Positions 51,163 to 60,653 are shown, counted from the stretch's first letter. The stretch: DNA of 64,000 bases from Cellvibrionaceae bacterium (GCA_025800365.1 JAOXRT010000027.1:1-64000); one strand, 5' to 3'. The notes: a model not told the origin generated them from the sequence alone. A program made the numbers and translations.

Positions 51163-52338
51163 TTACCTAACTTCATTCCCCGCACTTGGATCGCAGGGGA
51201 TTTTTCTGGCTAGTATGAATGATACTAATGCCATGGCGGCGCCTAATAGAAACACCGCAGCGCTGGATGTCATCCAGAGTAAACCAAAACTTACTGGGAT
51301 AACGACAGCGGCTATATGATTGATGGTAAAGCTTACTCCCGAGGTTGCAGCGATGTCTTTTGGATCGGCAATTTTTTGGAAGTAGCTGTTAATGGCGATA
51401 GCCATTGAGAAAAACAGGTGATCGATGATATATAGGCCGGCGGCTAGTTTAGCATCATTTACGAAGGCGTAGCTGACAAATACTAAGATTAAGCCAATGT
51501 ATTCCAAGCTTAATGCAGTGCGCTCGCCTACTCGGTTTATCCAGCGCCCTATCGGGGCAGCGATAACGCTATTGATCGCGTGATTGATTAGGTAGAGGGT
51601 AGCTATGTCGCTGACGTCGTAGTGGAATTTTTCTACCATCATAAAGCCGGCAAATACCATAAAGATTTGTCGGCGTGCGCCACTCATAAAGACAAGGGCA
51701 TAGTAGAGCCAGTAGCGCCTACGGAGGAAAAGTTTTTTATGCTGGGGTTCTTTCTCTGGGAATAGCGGGTAGGCCAGAAACATAAATAACGCGAGCAGTA
51801 TGCATAAGCCCCCGCCCAGCATATAGGTGGTTTCATATCCGAACGGCTGCCAGATAATAAAGGCGTAAACCACCATGGAGCTTGCCGAGCCAATACCGAG
51901 TAGCTTACCCATTAAGGCTGGCGCTTGATCTTTGGGTAGCCATTGAAGTGTGAGTGATTTTTTAAGGGTTTCAAAATAATGAAAGCCCACCGACATAATG
52001 AATGTGGTACACAGCAGGCCTACGCTACTGGGCAGCAAGCCTGTTAATGACACCCCCAAGCCAAGGGTAAACAAGGACAGAATGGCGAAGCGTTGCTCGC
52101 GCAGGAACAATAGAATAAATACTGCGGTAAATGCTAGAAAGCCCGGAATTTCTCTAACGCTTTGCAATAAACCAATATCGGCGCCGTTAAACTGTGCTCG
52201 CTCTACTACGAAGTTATTGAGCAAGGCATACCAGGTAGAGAAAGCCAAAGGCATGGCGACCGTCATGATGGCTAGCAACGCATAGGGGGAGCGCCAGCCG
52301 GTGCCCTGGGTATTTATTTGCGCTGCGCTATTACTCAT
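51163..52338 (-). CDS. MFS transporter of unknown substrate
   Basis: The 391-residue membrane protein has about 12 helices in two halves, with a central basic loop (PEKEPQHKKLFLRRRYW) near residue 200. Loop residues such as GRWINRVGERTALS resemble the second-half MFS signature. Unlike the Bcr/CflA protein downstream it lacks the drug-antiporter motif C, so the substrate cannot be suggested. It starts 57 bp downstream of yqcC. Confidence 0.85.
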   Translation of the reverse strand: MSNSAAQINTQGTGWRSPYALLAIMTVAMPLAFSTWYALLNNFVVERAQFNGADIGLLQSVREIPGFLAFTAVFILLFLREQRFAILSLFTLGLGVSLTGLLPSSVGLLCTTFIMSVGFHYFETLKKSLTLQWLPKDQAPALMGKLLGIGSASSMVVYAFIIWQPFGYETTYMLGGGLCILLALFMFLAYPLFPEKEPQHKKLFLRRRYWLYYALVFMSGARRQIFMVFAGFMMVEKFHYDVSDIATLYLINHAINSVIAAPIGRWINRVGERTALSLEYIGLILVFVSYAFVNDAKLAAGLYIIDHLFFSMAIAINSYFQKIADPKDIAATSGVSFTINHIAAVVIPVSFGLLWMTSSAAVFLLGAAMALVSFILARKIPCDPSAGNEVR

Positions 52339-52395
52339 TACATTCTCGACTTATTGAGGTCTTTACTTGAAGGGTATATTTACTGTTTTACAACC

Positions 52396-52764
52396 CTACT
52401 GCCTGGTCTTAGGTATCGATACGCTGCAGTCTCCACCCAAGCATTGATCAATTGCCTTTAGAGTAGGCACTACACTATTAAGGATATGAGCATCCGCTTT
52501 GTAAACTTCTTCGGCCATTGCGGCGATGCCACTTACTGCGGGCAGGTCAATTTTTTGCTCTAGCATAAACTGTATGCGCGGAATAAAAATAAACTGCAAC
52601 CACTGGCAAAAATCTAAAGTATCAACGCAAAAGGGCTGGGTACTGGCAAGTGCCTCAGCACTTGGCGCTGTACTTTGCCACTGCCCCGTTTTTCGCAGAG
52701 CAGCTTCTAAATCGATGAGCAGAGCAGCCATTTGCTCGGCCTGATTGAGCTTTCTATCGGACAT
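52396..52764 (-). CDS. yqcC: YqcC family protein
   Basis: Small helical cytoplasmic protein of 122 residues (DUF446/YqcC). The conserved core PSAEALASTQPFCVDTLDFCQWLQFIFIP with MLEQKIDLPAVSGIAAMAEE is easily recognised. The molecular function is not known; in enterobacteria it neighbours truC. Here it lies 29 bp downstream of dinG. Confidence 0.88.
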   Translation of the reverse strand: MSDRKLNQAEQMAALLIDLEAALRKTGQWQSTAPSAEALASTQPFCVDTLDFCQWLQFIFIPRIQFMLEQKIDLPAVSGIAAMAEEVYKADAHILNSVVPTLKAIDQCLGGDCSVSIPKTRQ

Positions 52765-52793
52765 TTCGAGCTCCTACTCTTTGCTGACTGAGC

Positions 52794-54923
52794 TTAGAAC
52801 TGGCGAGCAAAGGGCGGCAGTGAATTTAATATCGCCTGACCATAGCGGCGGCTTAGCAAACGATTATCGAGCAAGGTTACTTGACCGGTATCGCTTTCGG
52901 TTCGTAATAGGCGACCACTGGCCTGAATCAACCTTACGCAGGCATCGGGGACGGTAATCTCCATAAAAGGATTGCCACCGCGCGCCTCAATCCATTCTGA
53001 AAGCGATGCCTCTACTGGATCATCAGGCACTGCAAAAGGTATCTTTGCGATCACCACATGGCTGCAATAAGGGCCAGGTAAATCGATTCCTTCAGCAAAG
53101 CTGGCCAAACCAAAAATGACGCTTTGCATTTCACGATCAACCGCTTTTCTATGGGCGGTGATTATTTCCTGCTTGGATTTATCGCCCTGCATTAGGATCC
53201 GACCCTGCCAAGACATAGGCAGCCCTTCAAATACTTCGCGCATTTGCCGGCGGGAGGAAAATAATACCAGGCTGCCTAATTCGTCTTTTAGTAATTTAGG
53301 CAGTAGCTCGATAATACTGTCGGAATGAGCCATGGCATTGCCAGCATCGGCGGCCTCTTTAGGGATCGCCAGCGTGCCATTGCCTTGATAATCGAAGGGG
53401 CTGGGCACTGAGTTGTAACAGCTATCAACAGGCGTACCGGCTCGCATACGAAAACGATCAAATTTTTGCAGTGCGGTTAAAGTGGCGGAAGTTACCACTG
53501 CACCACAGCATCGGCTCCATAAACCATAAGCCAAGGTGCCCGATGCCAGTATTGGGCTAGAGCATACTTCTAGATCGATATAGCCGCTGATTTCCACCAC
53601 GGTAATCCAGCGCGCCGTTGGTGGTACACCTTCTTTATCTGGGGTAGCAAAGGTTTCCCAGAGAGCCGCATTGGCCTCGGCCCTTGCCTGCCAACTGCCC
53701 ACCAGCGGATACCAGTTTTCTAAATCGACCTTGGGTACTTCGCAATAGCTATCTTCCATAGCTTCTTCTAGCTCACGGGATATCTTGCCAAGTAGATCCT
53801 GCAAACGATCAAAGGCGCGATAAATTTCATCGCACTGCTCGCGCTGCTCGGTAGGAATAACACCACCCTCAAAACGATAACGCAAATGGCGCTCATCGTC
53901 TTCAATGGTATCGGTTAATGCTTGGAACGCCGGATAAATTTTATCGAGCTGCTGGCGAGCATCTAGCATGGCCGCAGGCAGTTGCTCGGCAAAACGATCA
54001 ATATTGCCGGCTCCAGAAATGTGCCCCAACATGGCGGCTAATTGTTTATTGCTTTGCTCCAACCACTTTGATGTCGATAACATGCGGCTATGATGAGCAA
54101 AGTGGCCCAAGGCCTTATCGGGTAGATGATGACCTTCGTCAAAAATATAAATAGCATCCTCTGGCGCGGGTAAAATTGCACCTCCGCCTAATGCCAAATC
54201 GGCCAGCACCAAGTCGTGGTTGGTAACAATACAATCCACATTACCAATATTATCGCGCGCTTTTAAAAAGCTGCAGCTGCTGACGTTTGAGCAACGTCTA
54301 CCCGTGCACTGACGGTGATCGGTAGTTACTCGGCGCCAAACATCGTCTTCGACACCATCAGCCCAACCGTCTTTATCACCATCCCACTCGTTCGCCGCTA
54401 AAGCATCCACCATATTTTGGTAAATCTTGATGCTCTGCTCATCAACACCACTGGCGTACTCTTCATAAAGCGCTTGGGTAGGATCCACCGGCACCGGCTC
54501 ATCAGCGCTCTGCAGCAGGTTATCCAATTTACTGAGACACAAATAACGACCGCGCCCCTTAGCCAGAGCAAAACTAAATTGCATGCCGCTATTGTTGCGC
54601 ACATCGGGCAGATCTTTATTCACAATCTGCTCTTGCAGCGCAACGGTAGCTGTTGAAACCACCAACTTTTTACCCAAGGCCTTAGCAATCGGCAGTGCCG
54701 CCAGCAAATAAGCAACCGTCTTACCGGTACCTGTGCCAGCCTCAACCACGCAAATATGCCCTTCATTATGGCGCTGATCTTGGTCATCCAAGACAATACC
54801 ACCCAGAGTGCGCGCGATATCGGCAATCATCAACTTCTGCCCATATCGAGGTCGCAAGCCTTTGGCTTCTAGGAATTTGCTGTAAGCACCTTGGATTTGG
54901 CGCTTGAGGTCGTTATTTAGCAT
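52794..54923 (-). CDS. dinG: DinG-type ATP-dependent DNA helicase
   Basis: XPD-like 5'-3' superfamily 2 helicase that unwinds D-loops, R-loops and forks. The 709 residues match E. coli DinG (about 716). Walker A is EAGTGTGKT (61-69). The iron-sulfur cluster cysteines are Cys129, Cys206, Cys211 and Cys217 (CTGRRCSNVSSC), and the DEAH-type box is FDEGHHLPD (DEGH 262-265). C-terminal motifs include LVLFSSRRQM and GLASFAEGIDLPGPYCS. It is 158 bp downstream of the acyltransferase gene and leads the yqcC-MFS genes. Confidence 0.95.
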   Translation of the reverse strand: MLNNDLKRQIQGAYSKFLEAKGLRPRYGQKLMIADIARTLGGIVLDDQDQRHNEGHICVVEAGTGTGKTVAYLLAALPIAKALGKKLVVSTATVALQEQIVNKDLPDVRNNSGMQFSFALAKGRGRYLCLSKLDNLLQSADEPVPVDPTQALYEEYASGVDEQSIKIYQNMVDALAANEWDGDKDGWADGVEDDVWRRVTTDHRQCTGRRCSNVSSCSFLKARDNIGNVDCIVTNHDLVLADLALGGGAILPAPEDAIYIFDEGHHLPDKALGHFAHHSRMLSTSKWLEQSNKQLAAMLGHISGAGNIDRFAEQLPAAMLDARQQLDKIYPAFQALTDTIEDDERHLRYRFEGGVIPTEQREQCDEIYRAFDRLQDLLGKISRELEEAMEDSYCEVPKVDLENWYPLVGSWQARAEANAALWETFATPDKEGVPPTARWITVVEISGYIDLEVCSSPILASGTLAYGLWSRCCGAVVTSATLTALQKFDRFRMRAGTPVDSCYNSVPSPFDYQGNGTLAIPKEAADAGNAMAHSDSIIELLPKLLKDELGSLVLFSSRRQMREVFEGLPMSWQGRILMQGDKSKQEIITAHRKAVDREMQSVIFGLASFAEGIDLPGPYCSHVVIAKIPFAVPDDPVEASLSEWIEARGGNPFMEITVPDACVRLIQASGRLLRTESDTGQVTLLDNRLLSRRYGQAILNSLPPFARQF

Positions 54924-55022
54924 GAATGTGCGTGAAACTACTGGATAAATATCAGGTAGAGGATTCTACCCTTTTTGGGACTTGGAGAATAGCCGCATGA
55001 TCGGATGGTGAGAGCTGGCCAT

Positions 55023-55050
55023 AAAAAACCCCGGCTAAGGAGCCAGGGCT
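55023..55050 (-). terminator. Terminator after the acyltransferase gene
   Basis: On the minus strand AGCCCTGGCT and AGCCGGGGT-type arms (one mismatch) enclose a short loop and are followed by six T residues. It lies about 30 bp past the stop at 55082. Confidence 0.8.
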
Positions 55051-55081
55051 TCTTAAAGTTCTACTTTCAACGGTGACCGGC

Positions 55082-56230
55082 CTATTTCGACAGCTTATTA
55101 CTCACCGTATTAGCGTACATCGCCAAATAGATGTCCCGCTGCGCTTCGGGCACTTCAGCCAATCGAGATTCAAACTCGGCCTGCTCTTTCGTATAAGCTT
55201 CCGCTTTAAAGTCCTTAGCACTAGCACCCACTTTAACCATAGGCCACTTGCCGTTGAGCTTTTCATAGGCGAAGCAGTTGCTGGGGAATAGGCGGTATTC
55301 TAGACGAATCTGGCGATCAATTTCGGCAGCCACATCATCAGTATTCTCAAACTCACCGCGGAGCACCTCACCAAAGGCCACATGCACTCGACCTTTATCG
55401 CCCGTGATGCCCTGGGCAATACTGGCAATATCTTCATGCTCGTCTTTCTCGTAAGCGCCGTCTTTAGCCTGCCTGTATAACTCGTTGGTTTTTATGCTAT
55501 CGCAGGGGTCTAGTTCATAAGAAATAGCAACCGGCACGATATGCAGCTCATTAATATACTCGCTAAGACTGCGCTGCTTGCCCTTACTCAAGGCAATCAT
55601 ACTGATCACCGCCGGATTGGTAATATCCAAGCCATCTTTGGCGCGCCCTTCCCGATGAGCAATCCAAATATTGGCATTCTCTTCATTGATAGAGTGGTGA
55701 ATATAGCTGGAAAGGTGCTTGGCGGCCTTTAGCTTTTCACGCGGAGCCGTCGCCGAGCGATTAACGATAAAGCTCTTATTCAGACGCATCAAATCGGATA
55801 CATAAGGCTTGGTCAACAAGTTATCACCGATCGCTATGCGCACGGTATCAAAGCCATTTTCAAACAGCGATAGCCCAACAAAAGCTGGGTCCATAGCGAT
55901 ATCACGGTGATTACTAATAAATAGATAAGCCTTAGTTGGATCGAGCTTTTCAAGGCCCGAAACGCTAAGCCCACGCGAAGTACCGGCAATCATTTTATCC
56001 ATATAGGATTTTACGACGGTTTGCAGGTCTTCAACGCTTTGCACATTGGCTAGGCGACGCTTAAGGGCAAACTTAATAATAGGGCGCAGCAGGCCGCCCA
56101 TAAGGCCATTTAAGCGTGGAAAGCGAAAGGCCGCTACTGCTTGTAGCAACTCTGGATCTTCTAGAATCTTGTCCAGTGTGGGCCGAACTTCGGCATCATT
56201 ATAGGGACGGATATCGTCAAACTTGCTCAT
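55082..56230 (-). CDS. Acyltransferase of the PlsC-like family
   Basis: The 382-residue protein carries the glycerolphosphate-acyltransferase HxxxxD motif in NHRDIAMDPAF (about residue 107), then NKSFIVNRSA and WIAHREGRAKDG as the phosphate-binding blocks. These are placed as in PlsC/PlsB relatives. No signal peptide or clear membrane helix is visible, so it is probably peripheral to the inner membrane. It may acylate lysophosphatidate or another phospho-alcohol. It is followed by a terminator. Confidence 0.82.
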   Translation of the reverse strand: MSKFDDIRPYNDAEVRPTLDKILEDPELLQAVAAFRFPRLNGLMGGLLRPIIKFALKRRLANVQSVEDLQTVVKSYMDKMIAGTSRGLSVSGLEKLDPTKAYLFISNHRDIAMDPAFVGLSLFENGFDTVRIAIGDNLLTKPYVSDLMRLNKSFIVNRSATAPREKLKAAKHLSSYIHHSINEENANIWIAHREGRAKDGLDITNPAVISMIALSKGKQRSLSEYINELHIVPVAISYELDPCDSIKTNELYRQAKDGAYEKDEHEDIASIAQGITGDKGRVHVAFGEVLRGEFENTDDVAAEIDRQIRLEYRLFPSNCFAYEKLNGKWPMVKVGASAKDFKAEAYTKEQAEFESRLAEVPEAQRDIYLAMYANTVSNKLSK

Positions 56231-56442
56231 AGTCTTCCTGCAGCAAAATAAGCGGTCGAGCTGTTGTTATTATGGCCTGACCAAAACCTGCCAACATACC
56301 GAAAACAGCCCCTAAAAGCTATAAGTTCAAGATTTATAATGCGTATAACATGCCTATAACAACTGGGGCTCCAGCTAGGGTTGGACTCGCCTCTCGTGTT
56401 AAGATCGCGACTTTTTAATAGGGATAACTATCATGGGCCGCT

Positions 56443-56925
56443 ATGTCCGCTAAGCTCTCCGCCAGCAATTGCTATTGCCAAAGCCAAGCCAGTTTTGAAG
56501 ATTGTTGCCAAGCTATACTGGCGGGCAAAGCAGCTGCCACTGCCGAAGCCCTAATGCGCTCGCGCTACACAGCTCATGTCTTGGGCGATATCGATTACCT
56601 GATGGCCACTTGGCAGCATAGCGCCGGCCAAGCAGAAGACACCCGAGCTTGGGTAGAAGCCCACGATTGGCTGGGGCTGCAAGTATTGCAGTGTCGCAAA
56701 GGTGGCAGCCAGCAAAACGAAGGCACAGTAGAGTTTATCGCCTACTATCGCCCCAAAGGCAGCAGCGAGCGCTTGGCCCATCACGAGCTATCCAGCTTTA
56801 GTAAAATTGATGGCCGCTGGCTCTATGTTGAAGGCAGCACACCACAAAAGGCGCCGAAAAAAACTGGGCGTAACGATCCCTGCCCCTGCGGTAGCGGCTT
56901 GAAATTTAAGCGCTGCTGCGCCTGA
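56443..56925 (+). CDS. YchJ-family SEC-C motif protein
   Basis: The 160-residue cytoplasmic protein has an N-terminal short zinc motif ([13 protein letters not shown]), the central YchJ NTF2-like domain ([22 protein letters not shown]), and the C-terminal SEC-C zinc motif [18 protein letters not shown]. The same layout is found in E. coli YchJ. The role is unknown; SEC-C motifs bind zinc and can contact SecB or ribosomal partners in other proteins. It lies 19 bp upstream of the DUF3549-like gene. Confidence 0.9.
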   Translation: MSAKLSASNCYCQSQASFEDCCQAILAGKAAATAEALMRSRYTAHVLGDIDYLMATWQHSAGQAEDTRAWVEAHDWLGLQVLQCRKGGSQQNEGTVEFIAYYRPKGSSERLAHHELSSFSKIDGRWLYVEGSTPQKAPKKTGRNDPCPCGSGLKFKRCCA

Positions 56926-56944
56926 TCTGTATAGGACTTTTATC

Positions 56945-58030
56945 ATGAGCGCTGCAATCAGCACCCTCTACCAATTATTAGAAAATATGCAGGTGAACTG
57001 TCGCTGGTTTGATGCCGGCCACCGCATTAGTAAGCTAAGCCAAAGCCAATGGCAGCAATTTGAAGAGGGGCAAATCGCCTACCCTCACCCTTACCTAAAA
57101 CAAGCTTACCTTGGCCTAGCTTTTTGGCCAGAAGATGATCAGCGCAAGCAACAGGTGCAACTGTGGTGCTTGCGCTTTCCTTTAGACGAGCAGGGAAAAC
57201 TAGACCTAGCCAGCCGCGATCAATTTTTGAAACACTTATTAGTTGCCCTAAGCAGCAATTTAGAAGCCGCCAAAAAAGACGAACAACTCACGGCAGTACT
57301 AGAGGGCAACCCTTACGTTTTCAAACCCAGCGAAGAAAAGCAGGCTAACCTGCATGCGATTGTTAGCCAACAATTAAAGCAGCCCCATAGCGCTTTTATG
57401 AGTACCGTGCTGGAGTATTTCGCTAAGCCAGAAGGTGATGACTGGCAACAATTAGGCATTCAAGGCTTGGCCGACCTGGCCTGCCGCTGGCAGGACTATC
57501 AAAACGAAATTTGTGCGGCCATTACAAATTTACCAAGCCCGGTCCTATGCAGCTTTTGCCACTGCCTAGAACACCATGCCATTAACGGCTTAGTCGCCGA
57601 CGCCCTACTTTTGCGCTTAGAAAATACGATTGAAGATGGCAATGCAAAAGCCAAGCAAATTGCCCTTATGCGCGGCATCAGCTTTTGCCAAGATGCTACA
57701 CGAATCGAAAAGGCGTTAAACCTTGTATTATCGAGCCCGGTAATCATGGATGTCGAAATGCTGGTTAGCCTTAGCAGTCGCTGCAGCAAGCAACTGGTAA
57801 GCGATAAATACGCCCTAGTATTTTTAGAGCATCTAGCGGCCGCTGGCAATGACGTTTTCGCCGCCGTAGTGCAAGAGCTTTTATTCCAAGCGCCGTTACG
57901 CGAAGCTTTACTGCGCTTCATTCGCTCTCCTGATCGCTCTGAAACTTTAAGCCAAGCCATTGGCCATTTATTTTCACAGCCAAAGCCACAAACGGCCACA
58001 GAAGATAACACTGCTGAGCAAAAGCACTAA
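56945..58030 (+). CDS. DUF3549-like protein
   Basis: The 361-residue cytoplasmic helical protein has an N-terminus, NCRWFDAGHRISKLSQSQWQ and AYLGLAFWPEDD, that resembles the DUF3549 family of pseudomonads and relatives. The middle is leucine-rich helical and the last 20 residues are polar and probably disordered. No catalytic motif is visible. It lies between ychJ and the HxlR regulator, all on the plus strand with small gaps. Confidence 0.72.
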   Translation: MSAAISTLYQLLENMQVNCRWFDAGHRISKLSQSQWQQFEEGQIAYPHPYLKQAYLGLAFWPEDDQRKQQVQLWCLRFPLDEQGKLDLASRDQFLKHLLVALSSNLEAAKKDEQLTAVLEGNPYVFKPSEEKQANLHAIVSQQLKQPHSAFMSTVLEYFAKPEGDDWQQLGIQGLADLACRWQDYQNEICAAITNLPSPVLCSFCHCLEHHAINGLVADALLLRLENTIEDGNAKAKQIALMRGISFCQDATRIEKALNLVLSSPVIMDVEMLVSLSSRCSKQLVSDKYALVFLEHLAAAGNDVFAAVVQELLFQAPLREALLRFIRSPDRSETLSQAIGHLFSQPKPQTATEDNTAEQKH

Positions 58031-58088
58031 TGACAGCTAACCGTAAACCTTAAGAAGAAAACTACACAGAAAAAAGTACAGAGAATTA

Positions 58089-59024
58089 ATGAAAGCGCCC
58101 AGCCATATATTGCAAACCATCGCCGATGGATTGGATTTGATTGCCAATCGCTGGACACTCAGCATTCTGCAAGCGGCTTTTCAGGGCTGCTGTCGCTTTG
58201 ACGACTTCCTAAGTCAAACAGGCATTAGCCGAGCCACCCTAAGTCGACGTTTAGAAGAGCTGACGCTAAACAAAATATTGATCAAAACCCCCAGTGATCA
58301 TCCGCGTCGCTTTTTATATGTTTTTAGTGAACGCGGCCTTGGGCTATTAAATGCCTCCTTGCTCGCCCGCGAATTAGAGGCGGCTTGGAGCGGCCAGCCC
58401 CCCAGACCTTTGAAACACACTAGCTGCGGCCATGCGTTTCATGCCAAGCTGATTTGCCAGCATTGTAAAGAAGAGCTGCACGATAAAGATATTACCTGGC
58501 AGCAGCTGACTCATGGCCGTGACGAGTTACAAGAACTAAACCAACTGCAAGCCTTGAGCATAAAAGGCCAAGGCAAGCGCCCTAGGGAAAGCGCGGTATT
58601 TAAAAACAGCGCAAGCGACAATAAACAGAGCATCGTCGCCAATATTATTGGCGATCGTTGGTGCCTACTCATTATTATCGCCAACCTACTCAAGGTAGAG
58701 CGCTTTGATGATTTCCTAAAACTGCTCAATATCGCGCCCAGCACCTTAAATGCACGCCTAAAGCTATTTCAAGAACAGGGCTTGATGGCAAAGCAACAAT
58801 ACCAAGATAATCCACCGCGCTTTAATTACCAGCTCAGCAAGAAAGGCTTAATGGCCGGGCGCTTTATCAGTGAATTACGCCAATGGATATTGGCCGGCGA
58901 GGAACAAGGCAAAGCCATTAGCAGCCAATTGATCCACAAGACTTGTGGGGCAAGTTTACAGCAGCAGCTGGTTTGCGGGCACTGCAATGAAGCACCGCAA
59001 GCGGAGCAACTACTCTCAAAGTAG
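58089..59024 (+). CDS. Double HxlR-type regulator with two zinc motifs
   Basis: The 311-residue protein holds two HxlR-like winged helices in tandem. Copy 1 (about 8-100) starts IADGLDLIANRWTLSILQAA and has DDFLSQTGISRATLSRRLEEL; copy 2 (about 175-285) has IVANIIGDRWCLLIIIANLL and DDFLKLLNIAPSTLNARLK. Each is followed by a matching short Cys motif: HTSCGHAFHAKLICQHCKEE and HKTCGASLQQQLVCGHCNEA. Normal HxlR proteins are about 110-150 residues and dimerise, so this may be a built-in dimer. The adjacent VOC-family gene (89 bp away) could be a target. Confidence 0.85.
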   Translation: MKAPSHILQTIADGLDLIANRWTLSILQAAFQGCCRFDDFLSQTGISRATLSRRLEELTLNKILIKTPSDHPRRFLYVFSERGLGLLNASLLARELEAAWSGQPPRPLKHTSCGHAFHAKLICQHCKEELHDKDITWQQLTHGRDELQELNQLQALSIKGQGKRPRESAVFKNSASDNKQSIVANIIGDRWCLLIIIANLLKVERFDDFLKLLNIAPSTLNARLKLFQEQGLMAKQQYQDNPPRFNYQLSKKGLMAGRFISELRQWILAGEEQGKAISSQLIHKTCGASLQQQLVCGHCNEAPQAEQLLSK

Positions 59025-59113
59025 TTATCATCACAACGTGCTGACAGCCCCTGTCAGGCCCTTGAATTAAGCTCAAAACTTAAATAGCTTAATACCAAAA
59101 CAGGGCAAACAAA

Positions 59114-59476
59114 ATGAAGATGAATTACTTTGTTCTAGGCACCAATAATATGGCCGCAGCCATTAAATTCTATGACGCGCTCTTCGAGCCGACCGACTAT
59201 AAGCAGACATTCGCGACCGACAGAATGACTTATTGGCAGGGCGAAGACAGTGGTTCAGCATTTGCTGTAGCCATTCCTTATAATGAGGAGCCCGCAACAA
59301 ATGGCAATGGCACCATGGTAGGTTTTAGCCTTGATTCTAGCGAGGAAGTATCGAAGCTGTACCATAAAGCACTGGAGCTAGGCGGCCGCTGCGAAGGCGA
59401 ACCTAATCAGCGGGGCCCGCGTTTCTCAGCCTACGTTAGGGATTTAGATAATAATAAAATAGTATTTTCAGATTAA
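59114..59476 (+). CDS. VOC (glyoxalase/bleomycin-resistance-like) protein
   Basis: The 120-residue protein starts with FVLGTNNMAAAIKFYDALFE and ends with FSAYVRDLDNNKIVFSD, the paired beta-alpha-beta halves of the VOC fold. The usual metal ligands are not well kept (the N-terminal His is Val), so metal-dependent activity is doubtful. Its position 89 bp after the double HxlR regulator suggests control by it, but this is inference. Confidence 0.82.
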   Translation: MKMNYFVLGTNNMAAAIKFYDALFEPTDYKQTFATDRMTYWQGEDSGSAFAVAIPYNEEPATNGNGTMVGFSLDSSEEVSKLYHKALELGGRCEGEPNQRGPRFSAYVRDLDNNKIVFSD

Positions 59477-59519
59477 GCGATTTTGTCTTTGCCCCTTAGT
59501 AAAAGAAGGCTTATGAGCC

Positions 59520-59555
59520 GCGCCAAACCTTTCTTCATACAAGCCGGTTTGGCGC
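59520..59555. terminator. Inverted repeat between convergent genes
   Basis: GCGCCAAACC (59520-59529) and GGTTTGGCGC (59546-59555) form a perfect 10-bp stem with a 16-base loop. It lies between the VOC and metallo-beta-lactamase stops. No T-run follows; it could still end transcription or be a small repeat element. Confidence 0.5.
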
Positions 59556-59572
59556 AAGTTCATGAACAGGCA

Positions 59573-60562
59573 TTAGCAAGTTGCCGGTAAGATATCCAAA
59601 TCTATAGACTGATTCACACAAGCCCACTGCGAAGGCTCATGGCCGTATATAATTTTTACCCCATCGAATCTTTCCATAATCGCTCTAAGTTTTTGCAAGC
59701 TATCTCGCGCCTGTTCCGGCGAGCTGCTAGCACCAGAGGGAATTCCTAATTGTATATTTTCTTTAATATGACTCGCATCAAAACTCAGTAGAAATTGATT
59801 TTTATTAGTCTTTACCAAGGCTGACAAATGCCCAGCACTATGCCCCGGAGTAGCGAACAGCAAGAGAGAACCATCAGAAAAAACATCAAAGCTTGGACCT
59901 AGAATCGGATCTTCAAGCATTTTCGAATCGATGACAGACACTTTCATGTCTTTCCTTATCATCTTAGATGGCACTCCCGAAAATGCGCGTAATGGCGAGC
60001 TGAGCTCATCCAAACTTGCTTGAGTTAGAAGCACATCTGCATCACTATAGGCCAATAAAGCGCCTAAGCCGCTGATATGATCGCCATGAAAGTGGGATGG
60101 AATAATGTGAATAATATCCTCGCCCGCGACCTTAGATCTGATTAACTGAGATACCAAATCCGTACCAGCATCGTTTCGACATGGCACCCAGTAAAATGGC
60201 CGTAAGCCATAATCACATTCTCCTTTTTGGAGGCCGGCGTCCATGATGACAACACCATACTCAGGATGATGAATAGCATAGGCAATTGAAGGAACCCACT
60301 TTGCATTTTGAAGTTTGCCGGGGAGATTGGGGTAGCTCTGATCGATAAGTATTTTAGCCGGAGCTTTAACCCACCCGGTGACATAAGCGGTAATCCGCAC
60401 TCCGCCATGGCTTGATAAAGAGGCCTTACCCCTGCCCTCGCCCAACAAAGCTATCGGTTTAATATTGATATTTCCCACCGGCTGTAGCAACTCGCATGAG
60501 CTTAAGCTTAGGCAAAAGACTGAGACGACAAGGGATAACAAGAATTTAAAAGTCACATTCAT
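59573..60562 (-). CDS. Metallo-beta-lactamase-fold lipoprotein (AHL-lactonase-like layout)
   Basis: The 329-residue exported lipoprotein has a signal peptide with the lipobox LSSC near residue 22. The metal motif is SHFHGDHISGLGAL (HxHxDH), followed by LFATPGHSAGHL (third His) and LLSFDASH (bridging Asp). The layout resembles lactonase-type MBL hydrolases such as AiiA-like enzymes, but the substrate is unknown. I chose the ATG at 60562 because a perfect AGGAGGT lies a few bases upstream on the minus strand. It is divergent from a LysR regulator, which probably controls it. Confidence 0.86.
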   Translation of the reverse strand: MNVTFKFLLSLVVSVFCLSLSSCELLQPVGNINIKPIALLGEGRGKASLSSHGGVRITAYVTGWVKAPAKILIDQSYPNLPGKLQNAKWVPSIAYAIHHPEYGVVIMDAGLQKGECDYGLRPFYWVPCRNDAGTDLVSQLIRSKVAGEDIIHIIPSHFHGDHISGLGALLAYSDADVLLTQASLDELSSPLRAFSGVPSKMIRKDMKVSVIDSKMLEDPILGPSFDVFSDGSLLLFATPGHSAGHLSALVKTNKNQFLLSFDASHIKENIQLGIPSGASSSPEQARDSLQKLRAIMERFDGVKIIYGHEPSQWACVNQSIDLDILPATC

Positions 60563-60616
60563 AAGACACCTCCTACGGATAAGAGGATTATTGCAAGCGC
60601 CCAAATCATATGTAAA

Positions 60617-60644
60617 ATGCATCCAATACATATTTGTGATGCAT
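60617..60644. promoter_or_regulatory. LysR-type dyad in the divergent promoter
   Basis: ATGCATC (60617-60623) and GATGCAT (60638-60644) form a perfect inverted repeat with a 14-base AT-rich spacer in the 91-bp gap between the lipoprotein gene and the LysR gene. It is suitable for binding by the LysR product; the fit to a T-N11-A core is approximate. Confidence 0.55.
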
Positions 60645-60653
60645 AATTGGTAT

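Noticed and set aside
52794-54923. Phage or plasmid helicase
   Set aside because: The 4Fe-4S cysteines and full length match chromosomal DinG, and the neighbours are housekeeping genes.
60465-60653. N-terminal extension of the LysR gene
   Set aside because: It would run through the divergent lipoprotein gene and its ribosome-binding site; LysR proteins start near the ATG at 60654.
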